From Roseiarcus sp963794155 (lineage in GTDB: Bacteria; Pseudomonadota; Alphaproteobacteria; Rhizobiales; Beijerinckiaceae), in NCBI GenBank assembly GCA_963794155.1, contig CAWCCX010000007.1:1-64000 (forward strand): DNA of 64,000 nucleotides. The letters run 5' to 3'. Below the pieces are notes generated by a model. The model ran no database searches. It was not told the DNA's origin and saw only the letters and a program-made list of their open reading frames with translations. The number at the start of each line of letters is the position of its first letter. Positions within the stretch are counted from its first letter, which is position 1. Shown piece by piece: positions 19,207 to 28,596 of the stretch. Both the position numbers and the translations under genes were made by a program.

Positions 19207-21057
19207 ATGCTGCACATCAGCGCCCTCACCTACCGGCTCGGCGAGCGTCTTCTGATCGACAACGCCACCGCGGCGTTGCCCTCAGGCGCGCATGTCGGGC
19301 TCGTGGGCCGCAACGGAGCCGGAAAGACCACCCTCTTTCGCCTCATCCGCAGCGACCTCGCGCCGGAAAGCGGCGCGGTCATTGTCCCCAAGGGCGCGCG
19401 CGTCGGCAGCGTCGAGCAGGAGGCGCCAGGCGGCTCGGAGAGCCTCGTCGACTTCGTGCTCGCAGCCGACCTCGAGCGCGCCGGCCTGATCGCCGAAGCG
19501 GAAATCGCCGGCGACCCGGAGCGCATCGCCGAAATCCAGACCCGCCTGGTCGACATCGACGCCCATACCGCGCCAGCTCGGGCGGCGCGAATCCTCAAAG
19601 GGCTCGGCTTCGACGAGGCGGCGCAGGGCCGGCCGCTCATGGAATATTCGGGCGGCTGGCGGATGCGGGTGGCGCTCGCCGCAGTGCTGTTCTCCGAGCC
19701 CGACCTTTTGCTGCTCGACGAACCGACCAATTATCTCGACCTCGAAGGCGTGCTGTGGCTCACCCAGTATTTGAAGAACTGCCCAGCCACGATCGTCGTC
19801 ATCAGCCACGACCGCGATCTGCTCGACGATGTCGCCAATCAGATCCTCCACCTCGAGCGCGGCAAGCTGACCTTGTGGAGCGGCGGCTACTCGAGCTTCG
19901 AGCGGCAGCGCCGGGAGCAGCAGATTCTTGTCGGCAAGGCGATCAAGAAGCAGGAGGAGCGGCGCGCCCATCTGCAGGCCTTCGTCGATCGCTTTCGCGC
20001 CAAGGCGTCGAAAGCGGTCCAGGCCCAGTCGCGCCTGAAGATGCTGGCAAGGATGGAGCCGATCGCGGCGATCGTCGACGAGACCGTGCAGCCGTTCAAG
20101 TGGCCGCCGGTCGCCCGGCGCCTGAGCCCGCCGATCGTGACAATGGAGAAGGTTAGCGCCGGCTACGACGGGCGCGCGGTGCTCGCGCGCCTCGACCTCA
20201 CGCTCGCCGACGACGACCGCATCGGGCTCCTCGGCCCGAACGGCAACGGCAAATCGACCTTCGCCAAGCTGATCGCGGGGCGGCTCGCGCCGATGGCCGG
20301 CCGGATGACCCGCGCGAGCAAGCTTGAGGTCGGCTATTTCGCCCAGCATCAGATCGACGAACTCGAGCCGGGCGGCAGCGTCTACGACCATGTCGCCGAG
20401 CGCATGCGCGGGCAGACCGAGTTGAAGATCCGCGGCCGCGCAGCGATGATCGGCTTCTCCGGCGCCCGCGCCGCGACCCGGATCGAGGCGCTGTCAGGCG
20501 GCGAGAAGGCGCGCCTCATGATGGGTCTTGCGGCATTCGACGGACCGCAGCTCCTCATCCTCGACGAGCCGACCAATCACCTCGACATCGACAGCCGTGG
20601 CGAACTGATCGAGGCGATCAACGACTATGAAGGCGCCTGCATTCTCGTGTCGCACGACCGGCGGCTGCTCGAGGCCTGCGTCGACCGGCTGTGGCTCACC
20701 GCGAACGGAACGGTGAAGCCGTTCGACGGCGACCTTGCCGACTATGGCCGCTTCGTCCTCGGCGCCGAGGCGCGGCCCCCCGAAGCGCCCAAACGCCGGC
20801 TGGCTTCGTCGGCGCCGGCGGGACCGAAGCGCGAGCCGACGCCGCTGAAGCGCGAGCTGGCGGCGCTCGAAGACAAGATGAGCCGCTTCCAGGATCTCCT
20901 GCGCCGGGTCGATGAGGCGCTGGCGCAAGCGAGCGCGCGCGGCGGCGACGCGGTGAAAATCGCCGATCTGGCGGAGAAGCGGGCCGAGCTCGAGCGCGCG
21001 TTGACCGCGAGCGAGGAAGCGTGGTTCGAATTGTCGGCCGAGGCCGAACAGACATGA
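19207..21057 (+). CDS. ABC-F family ATPase
   Basis: A 616-residue soluble protein with two ABC domains and no membrane segment. Domain 1 has GRNGAGKTT at about 37, signature YSGGWRMR and LLLLDEPTNYLDLEG; the inter-domain linker is Lys/Arg-rich (KKQEERRAHLQAFVDRFRAKASKA). Domain 2 has GPNGNGKST at about 342, signature LSGGEKAR and ILDEPTNHLD. The C-terminal helical extension is of the Uup/YheS kind. ABC-F proteins act on ribosomes to relieve stalling or protect against antibiotics; no specific ligand can be inferred. The next gene overlaps its stop (ATGA at 21054), so expression is coupled. Confidence 0.92.
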   Translation: MLHISALTYRLGERLLIDNATAALPSGAHVGLVGRNGAGKTTLFRLIRSDLAPESGAVIVPKGARVGSVEQEAPGGSESLVDFVLAADLERAGLIAEAEIAGDPERIAEIQTRLVDIDAHTAPARAARILKGLGFDEAAQGRPLMEYSGGWRMRVALAAVLFSEPDLLLLDEPTNYLDLEGVLWLTQYLKNCPATIVVISHDRDLLDDVANQILHLERGKLTLWSGGYSSFERQRREQQILVGKAIKKQEERRAHLQAFVDRFRAKASKAVQAQSRLKMLARMEPIAAIVDETVQPFKWPPVARRLSPPIVTMEKVSAGYDGRAVLARLDLTLADDDRIGLLGPNGNGKSTFAKLIAGRLAPMAGRMTRASKLEVGYFAQHQIDELEPGGSVYDHVAERMRGQTELKIRGRAAMIGFSGARAATRIEALSGGEKARLMMGLAAFDGPQLLILDEPTNHLDIDSRGELIEAINDYEGACILVSHDRRLLEACVDRLWLTANGTVKPFDGDLADYGRFVLGAEARPPEAPKRRLASSAPAGPKREPTPLKRELAALEDKMSRFQDLLRRVDEALAQASARGGDAVKIADLAEKRAELERALTASEEAWFELSAEAEQT

Positions 21058-21731
21058 GTGGGATGGCGTTCGGTCAGCTGGCGGCGGCGGCCGTTTGGCT
21101 GCTCATGATGTCCAGCGCTTTTGCCGCCGAGCCGACGCCCTGGCCCAACAGCTTTGTCGGGAGGCTCGAGGCGCTGGCGCTGATCGAAAGCCTGAACGCC
21201 GATCTCCTCAGCCACGATAGCGCGACGCTAACGCTCGAACGCTGGTGCGCCGATCACCGCCTGGCCGACCCGGCGCGGATCGTCGCCGAGCGCGTGCATG
21301 ACGTCGACAAGCCCGCGTCCGCCGAGGTGCGCGCCGCGCTCGACGTCAAGCCGGACGAGCCGCTCGGCTACCGGCGCGTCAGGCTCAAGTGCGGCGACCG
21401 CGTGCTCTCGGAAGCCGACAACTGGTACGTGCCGGCGCGGCTGACGCCGGAAATGAACCATGTGCTGGAGACCACCGATGCGCCGTTCGGCAAAGCGGTC
21501 GCCGACCTCCACTTCCGCCGCCATACTCTGTCGGCGGATTTGCTCTGGCGCCCGCTGCGGAAGGGCTGGGAGATGAGCGCCGCGCCGGGCGAGGGCGATA
21601 AGGGCCCGCTCCCCGCGCCGCCCTATGTGCTCGAGCACCGCGCCGTGCTGTCGCTGCCCGACGGCGAGCCGTTCAGCGAAGTGGTCGAGACCTATACCGG
21701 CGAGGTGCTGGCCTTCCCGCCGCCGAAATAA
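21054..21731 (+). CDS. Secreted chorismate-lyase-like (UbiC/UTRA fold) protein
   Basis: 225 residues from ATG 21054, which overlaps the previous stop; ATG 21063 is an alternative. The N-terminus is a signal peptide (a hydrophobic stretch ending SSAFAAEP), so the product is periplasmic. The body resembles the chorismate lyase/UTRA fold: LGYRRVRLKCGDRVLSEADNW, a central helix region, and a closing VLEHRAVLSLPDGEPFSEVVETY strand pair. A periplasmic location makes a ubiquinone-pathway lyase unlikely, so the activity is open. Conserved in rhizobia as a hypothetical protein. Confidence 0.7.
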   Translation: MSGMAFGQLAAAAVWLLMMSSAFAAEPTPWPNSFVGRLEALALIESLNADLLSHDSATLTLERWCADHRLADPARIVAERVHDVDKPASAEVRAALDVKPDEPLGYRRVRLKCGDRVLSEADNWYVPARLTPEMNHVLETTDAPFGKAVADLHFRRHTLSADLLWRPLRKGWEMSAAPGEGDKGPLPAPPYVLEHRAVLSLPDGEPFSEVVETYTGEVLAFPPPK

Positions 21732-21737
21732 CAGCCT

Positions 21738-23510
21738 TCACCGGCCATCGACCGAATAGGCAAGCAGCACGTTTCCGGGAATGGTCCCGACGAAAGCTGA
21801 ACCGGAAGTCACATAAAGCATTCCGCCGACGACGACCGCCCCCGCGCCGTCGATCGAACCGCCGCGCGCAGCGACGCCATTCACCGTGCGATATTCGCCT
21901 TTGGTGTCCATATCCCAAAGTATTCGCCCATCCTCGGCGGAATAAGCGCGAAGACGCCCATCGACCCCCCCGGAAAACACGATGCCGGGAATCGCCGTGA
22001 CCGCAGCCGATTGCGCGGGACTGCAGCCGGGAACATCGTTGCAGCCAGGATGGGGCGTCTGCCAGGCTTCTTCGCCTGAGTTGACCTTAACGGCGTGAAG
22101 CCCGCCGCCAGCTCGACTGTCCGGCCGCAACACGACGTTGGGGTTGAACGCCAGCGGCTGTGCTCCCGGCGTTCCGGGAGCGGCGGGGTAAACGACGAGG
22201 TCTGATACGGCCGCATAGATCTTGCTGCCGTCGGTCGCCATTCCCCATTGGACGCCGCCCATGGGGCTTCCTTTTCCAATCCTTCGCTGCCAGATGATCT
22301 CTCCGCCACGATCCGGATCGACCGCCGTCACCACGCCGGATTTCTGCCCTGCGACCAGCGCGCGCTTTCCGTTAGCGAGATCGACAAGAATGGCGGACGA
22401 TCCAAAATCGAAATCGGGGCCGCGGTCGGCGGGGCAATTCGTCGGCCTGGGCGATCCGCAGGCTACGGTGTACGCGTCTCCTGGCGTCATCTGACGCGAC
22501 CACCCGAATGCGCCGGAATTCGCATTGAACGCGAGGATCGCGTCGGAAGTTTCGGTCGCCGGATCGGAGTAATTGTCGCCCGTCGTCACGTAGACCATGC
22601 CTTTGGCGGCGTCGAAGGTTGGGGACGACCACACCGCGGCCCCTGAGGGTCCCATGAGTTGCACGCCGCCGGAGTTCGTCGTGGTGGGCTTGGGCTCGAC
22701 CGGTATCGTATAGCTCTTCCAAAGCAGCTTCCCGGTCGCCGCCTCGAAAGCGTTGACGCTGCCTCGGAAGGTGCAGCAGGAATAGCCAGGGTTGGCGCCG
22801 ATCACCTCTTCGAAAGACGAAACCGGGACGAACAGCACGCCGCCGACGAGCGTCGGCGAACCTGTGATGATGGCGGCCGGGTGCTCATCGCTGTGGACCT
22901 TCCAAAGCAATTTCCCGGTCAGAGCGTCGACCGCGTAGACGTTCGCTCTCTGATCGCCGAAATAGGCGGCCCATCCGTTCGCGTTTTGACCAACGACAAT
23001 TGCAGAGCGCACAGTCCTTCCAGCGTCGAATTCCCAATAGGCGCACCCGCTTTTCGCATCGAGCGAATAGACCTCGCCGCCCTGACTTCCGATGAAAACG
23101 CGGCCGCCCACGATGGTCGGCTGGGCCACGGAGCGGGTAGCGCCAGGAAAGCCAAACGCCCATTTCAGTTTGAGTTGGGGCAAGTCGTTTGCGCTGAGTT
23201 GCGCCATCTCGCCCGGCTGGAAGCGATGTTGCGAAGGGTCTACCCCCCAACCATTCCAATGGGGCGTGTCGGAGATGTCGGAGAGAGGGGCGCCCGCGGT
23301 CGGGCAGCTTCCGTTATTCGCCGGCCCCGAAGCAAGCTCCTCGCCGCGGGCGCCGATTGTGCTCCCCAGAGCGAGAACCGGAACAAGGCTAAAAAGGATT
23401 CGGGTCAACGTCTGCGCCGACAGCGTCCTCTTACGGGAAGCGACCTTATGATCAGGGAAGATCATGGAGTTCGATGATTGCGAGCGCTTTTTGTACGCCG
23501 ATGCATTCAT
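21738..23510 (-). CDS. PQQ-type beta-propeller protein, polyvinyl-alcohol-dehydrogenase-like
   Basis: 590 residues from ATG 23510, chosen for the GGGAGGAAC just upstream. After a basic N-terminal leader with a hydrophobic stretch (ILFSLVPVLALGSTIGARG), repeated W-motif blades follow, such as LYVTSGSAFVGTIPG near the C-terminus and VSSFEEVIGANPGYSCC in the middle. A vicinal Cys pair (YSCCTFRGS) recalls the disulfide ring near PQQ in quinoprotein alcohol dehydrogenases. No CxxCH is present, so there is no fused cytochrome c as in many PVA dehydrogenases; an external acceptor would be needed. Base composition is more balanced than in the neighbours, suggesting transfer. Function is inferred from the fold only. 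Confidence 0.75.
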   Translation of the reverse strand: MNASAYKKRSQSSNSMIFPDHKVASRKRTLSAQTLTRILFSLVPVLALGSTIGARGEELASGPANNGSCPTAGAPLSDISDTPHWNGWGVDPSQHRFQPGEMAQLSANDLPQLKLKWAFGFPGATRSVAQPTIVGGRVFIGSQGGEVYSLDAKSGCAYWEFDAGRTVRSAIVVGQNANGWAAYFGDQRANVYAVDALTGKLLWKVHSDEHPAAIITGSPTLVGGVLFVPVSSFEEVIGANPGYSCCTFRGSVNAFEAATGKLLWKSYTIPVEPKPTTTNSGGVQLMGPSGAAVWSSPTFDAAKGMVYVTTGDNYSDPATETSDAILAFNANSGAFGWSRQMTPGDAYTVACGSPRPTNCPADRGPDFDFGSSAILVDLANGKRALVAGQKSGVVTAVDPDRGGEIIWQRRIGKGSPMGGVQWGMATDGSKIYAAVSDLVVYPAAPGTPGAQPLAFNPNVVLRPDSRAGGGLHAVKVNSGEEAWQTPHPGCNDVPGCSPAQSAAVTAIPGIVFSGGVDGRLRAYSAEDGRILWDMDTKGEYRTVNGVAARGGSIDGAGAVVVGGMLYVTSGSAFVGTIPGNVLLAYSVDGR

Positions 23511-23594
23511 GAAAGTTCCTCCCTTGCCGGCGTCGATTTTCGTGAGTGTTATACTTCCTAGCGATACAGGCAACACGAGAACCGGGAGCTGCGC

Positions 23595-24425
23595 ATGCAG
23601 GACAAAACCTCATCACCGGTAGGCGACCGGGTGACGATTGACGTCTCCGCTGGCGTCGCCGAGGTTACGCTCAATCGCCCCGACAAGCTCAACGCGCTCG
23701 ATCCAGCGATGTTCGAGGCGATTATCGCGGCGGGCGAGGGGCTGATCCGCATGGCAGGCTTGCGCGCCGTCGTGCTGACCGGCGCGGGCAAAGGCTTTTG
23801 CGCCGGCCTCGACAGGGAGACATTCGCATCGATCGCGGCGGGAGGCGCCGTGCCGACGCTCAGGGATCTCATGAAGCGCACACATGGAGTCGCCAACGAC
23901 TTCCAGCAGGCGGCCTATGTCTGGCGCACGCTGCCCGTGCCGGTGATCGCGGCGATCCACGGCGCCGCGCTCGGCGGGGGCTTCCAGATCGCGCTCGGCG
24001 CAGACATCCGCTACGTCGCGCCGGACGCGCGGCTCTCGATCCTCGAAATCAAGTGGGGCCTCGTCCCCGACATGAGCGGCGTCGCGCTGATGCGCGAGCT
24101 CGCCCGCTCCGACGTCATCCGCGAGCTCAGCCTGACCGGCCGCGTCTTCTCCGGCGCCGAAGCGCTGACTTATGGCTTCGCCACCGGCCTCCACGCCGAC
24201 CCGCTCGCCGCGGCCCGCGCTACGGCAAAGGAGATCGCCGCCCGCAGCCCAGATGCGGTCCGCGCCGTGAAGCGGCTCCTCAATATGGCAGGCGACGCCG
24301 ACGCGGGTGCGATCCTTCTCGCCGAATTGAAGGAGCAGGCTGCGCTAATCGGCTCGCTGAACCAAGTCGAGGCAGTGCGAGCGGGAGTCGAGGGGAGAGC
24401 GGGCCAGTTTGCGGATGGGGAATAG
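23595..24425 (+). CDS. Crotonase family protein (enoyl-CoA hydratase/dienoyl-CoA isomerase-like)
   Basis: A 276-residue crotonase-fold enzyme acting on acyl-CoA thioesters. The oxyanion-hole blocks are present: GKGFCAGLD at about 73-81 and HGAALGGGFQIALGADIRY. The active-site loop reads LSILEIKWGLVPDMSG, with Glu and Asp placed as in delta3,5-delta2,4-dienoyl-CoA isomerases, rather than the Glu pair of a plain hydratase. A dienoyl-CoA-reductase-like SDR follows, so a role in oxidation of unsaturated fatty acids is attractive. Exact reaction is uncertain. The gene is divergent from the beta-propeller gene across an 84-bp gap. Confidence 0.85.
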   Translation: MQDKTSSPVGDRVTIDVSAGVAEVTLNRPDKLNALDPAMFEAIIAAGEGLIRMAGLRAVVLTGAGKGFCAGLDRETFASIAAGGAVPTLRDLMKRTHGVANDFQQAAYVWRTLPVPVIAAIHGAALGGGFQIALGADIRYVAPDARLSILEIKWGLVPDMSGVALMRELARSDVIRELSLTGRVFSGAEALTYGFATGLHADPLAAARATAKEIAARSPDAVRAVKRLLNMAGDADAGAILLAELKEQAALIGSLNQVEAVRAGVEGRAGQFADGE

Positions 24426-24454
24426 GCCCTATCCCCCGGCGCTTTTCCTCGCGC

Positions 24455-24514
24455 CCGCGAAAGCCGGGGCCAGAGAGCTGCCGCGGACAGCGGCCTGGAT
24501 GCCCGCTTTCGCGG
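24455..24514. repeat. Palindromic intergenic repeat
   Basis: CCGCGAAAGC (24455-24464) and GCTTTCGCGG (24505-24514) form a perfect 10-bp stem around a 40-nt interior with further GC-rich pairing. It lies alone between the crotonase and SDR genes. Similar CGCGAAAGC/GCTTTCGCG palindromes are scattered between genes in many alphaproteobacteria. It may act as a terminator or mRNA-stabilising structure. Confidence 0.55.
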
Positions 24515-24611
24515 CCAGGACAGAGGCCCGCGACCTGTCGCCGCCCACCCTTCCCTAACCCGCCCGAACCGCGTACCCATGAGCCGGCCTTCGAGCCAGG
24601 AAGGAACGCCC

Positions 24612-25481
24612 ATGTTCGTCGACGGCCTGTTCGCGGGCAAGAAAATCCTCGTCACCGGCGGCGGCACCGGGCTCGGCAAGGCGATGGCCGAGCGGTTTCT
24701 CGGGCTCGGAGCCGAGATCGCCATCTGCGGCCGCCGGAAGAGCGTGTGCGACGAAACCGCCGCGGAACTGATGAAGGCGCACGGCGGGCGGGTCTCGAGC
24801 TACGGCGTCGACATCCGCGACGCCGCCGCGGTCGAGGCGATGGTCGAGGAGATCTTCCGCGAACGCCCGCTGACCGGCCTCGTCAACAACGCTGCTGGCA
24901 ATTTCATCTCCCGCACCGAGGACCTGTCGCCGCGCGGGTTCGACGCAATCGCCAACATCGTCATGCACGGCACGTTCTACGTGACCCAGGCGGTGGGAAA
25001 ACGCTGGATCAAGGGCCAGCAGAAGGGCAGCGTCGTCTCGATCGCGGTCACCTGGGTGCGCAACGGGGGTCCGTTCGTCGTCCCCTCGGCGATGAGCAAG
25101 GCGGCGATCCAGGCGATGACCATGTCGCTGGCGCAGGAATGGGGTCGCTACGGGATCCGCCTCAACGCGATCGCGCCGGGCGAAATTCCGACCGAAGGCA
25201 TGAGCAAGCGCCTCATGCCCGGCGCCGAACCCGGCGCGTCCGCCGCCCGCAATCCGATGGGACGCGTCGGCCGGATGGAGGAATTGCAGAATCTCGCCAC
25301 GTTTCTAATGTCCGACGGCTGCGAGTGGCTGAGCGGCGAGACGATCGCGATGGACGGCGCGGAGGCGCTCGCCACCGGCGGCAATTTCTATGAGTTGCGC
25401 CGTTGGGGCGACGGCGAATGGAAAGCAGCGCGCGAGGCGATCCAGGCCTTGAACGCGCGCGATAAGGCTCAGCGCGGATAA
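24612..25481 (+). CDS. SDR family oxidoreductase, 2,4-dienoyl-CoA reductase-like
   Basis: 289 residues from ATG 24612, preceded by AGGAAGGAA; an in-frame ATG at 24579 has no RBS. Rossmann fold with the TGGGTGLGKAMAERF nucleotide loop and NNAAGNFISRTEDLSP. The usual YxxxK is replaced by a Ser/Lys arrangement (VVPSAMSKAAI), as in eukaryotic-type 2,4-dienoyl-CoA reductases, which use NADPH to remove conjugated double bonds from acyl-CoA. The preceding crotonase fits the same pathway. Probably cytoplasmic. Confidence 0.85.
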   Translation: MFVDGLFAGKKILVTGGGTGLGKAMAERFLGLGAEIAICGRRKSVCDETAAELMKAHGGRVSSYGVDIRDAAAVEAMVEEIFRERPLTGLVNNAAGNFISRTEDLSPRGFDAIANIVMHGTFYVTQAVGKRWIKGQQKGSVVSIAVTWVRNGGPFVVPSAMSKAAIQAMTMSLAQEWGRYGIRLNAIAPGEIPTEGMSKRLMPGAEPGASAARNPMGRVGRMEELQNLATFLMSDGCEWLSGETIAMDGAEALATGGNFYELRRWGDGEWKAAREAIQALNARDKAQRG

Positions 25482-25550
25482 TTGCAGCTTCCGCTCTTTA
25501 TCGCTGCTCGGGGTGGGAGACCAAACGAGAAAGGGCCAGCGTCACGCCAG

Positions 25551-25940
25551 CTAGCGTTGGCGCGGCCAGTATGCAACGCATTCGACCTCGACTTCGCCGC
25601 CAAGCGCGAGCCCGCTTGCGCCGAAGGCCGAGCGCGCCGGGAGCCGGTCGGGGTCGAAGTAGCTAAGATAAACGGCGTTGAATTCGGCCCATCGCCGCAT
25701 ATCGGCGAGCATGATTGTGAACTTGACCGCGTCGGTGAATCCGAGCCCGCAGGCGGCCAAGACATCGCCGATGTTCTCCATCGCCTGACGAGCCTGCGCC
25801 TGGAGCCCACCCTCGGCGAGGGTCATCGTGCCCGGCTTGTTGCCGATCGCGCCTGAGAGGAAGAGGAAATCGCCGGCGCGCGCCGCAGAGCAGAACGGCA
25901 GTCCGAGCGCTTTCGCCGAAGGCAACGTGATCGTTTCCAT
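25551..25940 (-). CDS. RidA family protein
   Basis: A 129-residue protein of the YjgF/YER057c/UK114 family, trimeric enamine/imine deaminases. Typical features are FLFLSGAIGNKPGT, the QARQAMENIGDVLAACGL helix, VKFTIMLADMRRWAEFNAVY, and the C-terminal ARSAFGASGLALGGEVEVECVAY, in which the usual Arg105-type residue is present as ARSAF. It converges on the SDR gene. Whether it is canonical RidA or a pathway-specific Rid-subfamily member cannot be told. Confidence 0.85.
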   Translation of the reverse strand: METITLPSAKALGLPFCSAARAGDFLFLSGAIGNKPGTMTLAEGGLQAQARQAMENIGDVLAACGLGFTDAVKFTIMLADMRRWAEFNAVYLSYFDPDRLPARSAFGASGLALGGEVEVECVAYWPRQR

Positions 25941-26237
25941 TGTTCACTCCGTGAGGGCGCTCCAAGGCCAAGCGGCGAAGGGAAGACGCGCTAAAGGCGA
26001 ATCTAGCGCCGTTCGAGCTTCGAATGGAATTCGATCTCTCTGACCGGGACTCAGGCAGCGCGATGGCAATTTGCGGGATTCCTTCCGCGCTGCTCCGCCT
26101 TCCGCCAGTCTCCCCTGCGGAAGCGGGGGGCGCGTAACGGTTTGCTAAGCCTGTCCTGCGGTCCGGCTTGCTCATGACCGATCGTCATTGGGTACGGTTG
26201 CGGCGAGAGCAGTGTTCGATCAGGCCCGGGGCGTCGC

Positions 26238-26343
26238 CGTCATTGCGAGCGAAGCGAAGCAATCCAAAGCCAGCGGCGAAGCCCTACGATCTCTGGATTG
26301 CTTCGTCCCCCCGGGTCCAAGCCCCGGGGTCCTCGCAATGACG
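26238..26343. repeat. Interspersed inverted repeat (CGTCATTGCGAG type)
   Basis: CGTCATTGCGAG (26238-26249) is the exact reverse complement of CTCGCAATGACG (26332-26343). Inside, CGAAGCAATCCAAAG pairs with CTCTGGATTGCTTCG with one mismatch. This repeat type, starting with CATTGCGAGCGAAGCGAAGCAATC, is dispersed between genes in many bacteria. It occupies most of the 26041-26428 gap; apart from it I see no gene, and a 129-codon ORF crossing it is an artefact of the repeat. Confidence 0.75.
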
Positions 26344-26428
26344 GCTAAAGCGCGATCGAACGCCGTTCTAGAGGCGCGGAAGGACGTTTGCGCCCCGGGT
26401 GGGGGCCGCGAGAAAGGCTTGAGCGTCG

Positions 26429-28596
26429 ATGATGGAGACCCCGCCACCCCGCCCCGAGGCGACGCCGCTCGATCCGGGCCTGCGCGCTTTATGCGGGATC
26501 GCAGCCTAATACCGCATCGGCGCCGATCCGCTGCATCTCGGGCGCGAACTGGCGCTCGGCGGGCGGGAGGCCGTTGAATCCGACCTCATCCGCGCCGCGA
26601 GGATCGTTGGCCTCAAGGCTCGGCTGGTCAGCAAGGTCACCCCAGAACGACTGGCGTCGTTGCCCAGTCCGGCAATCGTGCGGATGACGAGCGGCGCGCT
26701 GCTCGTTTTCGCCGGCCGCACCGCGTCAGGGCTCTGCCGGCTGGTCGATCCGATCAGCCACGCCGCCCGCGAGGCGCCGGTCGAGGAAGTCGCGCGCGAG
26801 ATCGGCGGACAGGCGCTGCTCGTCGCCCGCCGGATCGGCGGCGCCGGCGTCGATCCACGCCAGTTCGGCATGCGCTGGTTCCTGCCCACCATCTGGCGGT
26901 ATCGCCGTCCCCTCGGTCATGTGCTCGCGGCGTCGCTGTTCGTGCAGATTTTCGCCCTCGCGACGCCGCTGTTCTTTCAGGTCGTCGTCGACAAGGTGCT
27001 GACCCATCGCGGCTATGAGACCCTGTTCGTGCTCGTCGGCGGCCTTGTCATCATCGGCCTGTTCGACGTGGCGCTTCAATACCTGCGCACCTATGCGCTC
27101 TCGCACACCACCAATCGAATCGACGTCGAACTCGGCCAACGCCTGTTCGCACACCTGCTGCGCTTGCCGGTCGCTTATTTCGAGACCCGTTCGACCGGGC
27201 AGACGGTCGCGCGGGTGCGGGAACTGGAGACGATTCGCAGCTTCCTCACCGGGCAGGGTCTGTTCTCGGCGATCGACCTCGTGTTCACCTTCGTGTTCAT
27301 CGCGGTCATGTTCGCCTATTCCTGGCCGCTGACTTCTGATCGTGCTCGCCGGCATCCCGTTCTATCTCTTGATCGGCTTTTCGGTCAGGCCCCCCTTACG
27401 CGAGCTCGTGAGCGAGAAATTCAATCGCGGCGCGGCGAGCCAGCAGTTCCTGGTCGAGACGATCGTGGGCGTCAACACGGTCAAGAGCGCGGCTGTCGAG
27501 CCGATCATGCGCGCGCACTGGGAAGAGAAGCTTGCGGCCTACGTGAAGACGAGCTTCTCCGCCGCCATGCTCGGCTCAGGCGGACAGCTCGCCATTCAAT
27601 ATATCAGCAAGCTAACCACCGCCGCGCTGCTTCTGTTCGGCGCCAGGGCGGTCATCGACGGGCAATTGACGGTTGGCGCGCTCGTCGCCTTCAACATGAT
27701 CGCTGCGCAAGCGATCCAGCCGATTCTGCGCCTGTCGCAGATCTGGCAGGATTTTCAGCAGGTGCAGATCTCGATCGAGCGCCTGGGCGACATCCTCAAC
27801 GCGGCCCCTGAATCCTCGCCTGTGACGCGCCTGTTGCCGCCCACGCCGCGCGGCGCGATCGAATTTGCCCATGTCAGCTTCCGCTATCGCCCGGGCGGGC
27901 CGGAAGCGCTGAAGGACGTTTCGCTGGCCATCCGGGCGGGCGAGACGATCGGCATCGTCGGCCCGTCGGGCTCCGGCAAGTCGACCCTGACCAAGCTCAT
28001 CCAGCGTCTCTATCCGCCGGGCGAGGGGCAGGTGCTGCTCGACGGCGCGGATCTCGCCCATGTCGATCCGGCGTGGCTCAGGAGCCACCTCGGCGTCGTG
28101 CTGCAAGACAACCTGCTATTCAACCGCACCATTCACGAGAACATCGCCTTCGCCAACCCGGCTCTGGCCCGGGCGCAGGTCATCGAGATCGCCCGGCTCG
28201 CTGGCGCCGATGAGTTCATCGACAAGCTGACGCAAGGCTATGACACGATGATCGAGGAGCGCGGCGCGAACCTCTCCGGCGGCCAAAGGCAGCGCATCGC
28301 CATCGCCCGGGCGCTGGCGACCAATCCGCGCATCCTCATTCTCGACGAGGCGACGTCGTCGCTCGATTACGACAGCGAGCGGATCGTTCAGCGCAACATG
28401 CGCCGCATCGTCAAGGGCCGCACCGTCATCATCATCGCTCATCGCCTGGCTGCGGTTCGGGCTTGCGACCGCATCGTCGGCATGGCGGGCGGCCGCATCG
28501 TCGAAGTCGGCTCGCACGACGAGCTCATTCGCAGCGGGGGGGCTCTACGCCTATCTTTGGGGTCTGCAAACTCAACCGGCGGAGATCGCCGCGTGA
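26429..28596 (+). pseudogene. Type I secretion ABC exporter (HlyB/LapB-like), multiply interrupted
   Basis: Reconstructed from three frames. ATG 26429 begins a C39-like N-terminal domain (LRALCGIAA) stopped by TAA at 26507-26509, where a Tyr codon is expected before YRIGADP. The same frame resumes through five or six helices (RRPLGHVLAASLFVQIF...) to about 27334, where one extra base shifts it; it continues with IPFYLLIGFSV and the ATPase domain (GPSGSGKST, LSGGQRQR, ILILDEATSSLD, IIAHRL). A G7 run at 28536-28542 shifts it again just before the natural end LYAYLWGLQTQPAEIAA and TGA 28594. With two bases removed the span is exactly 722 codons, normal for this family. No cargo protein or TolC gene is nearby. 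Confidence 0.8.

Noticed and set aside
26188..26577. 129-codon plus-strand ORF across the inverted repeat
   Set aside because: Created by the dispersed repeat at 26238-26343; no family similarity.
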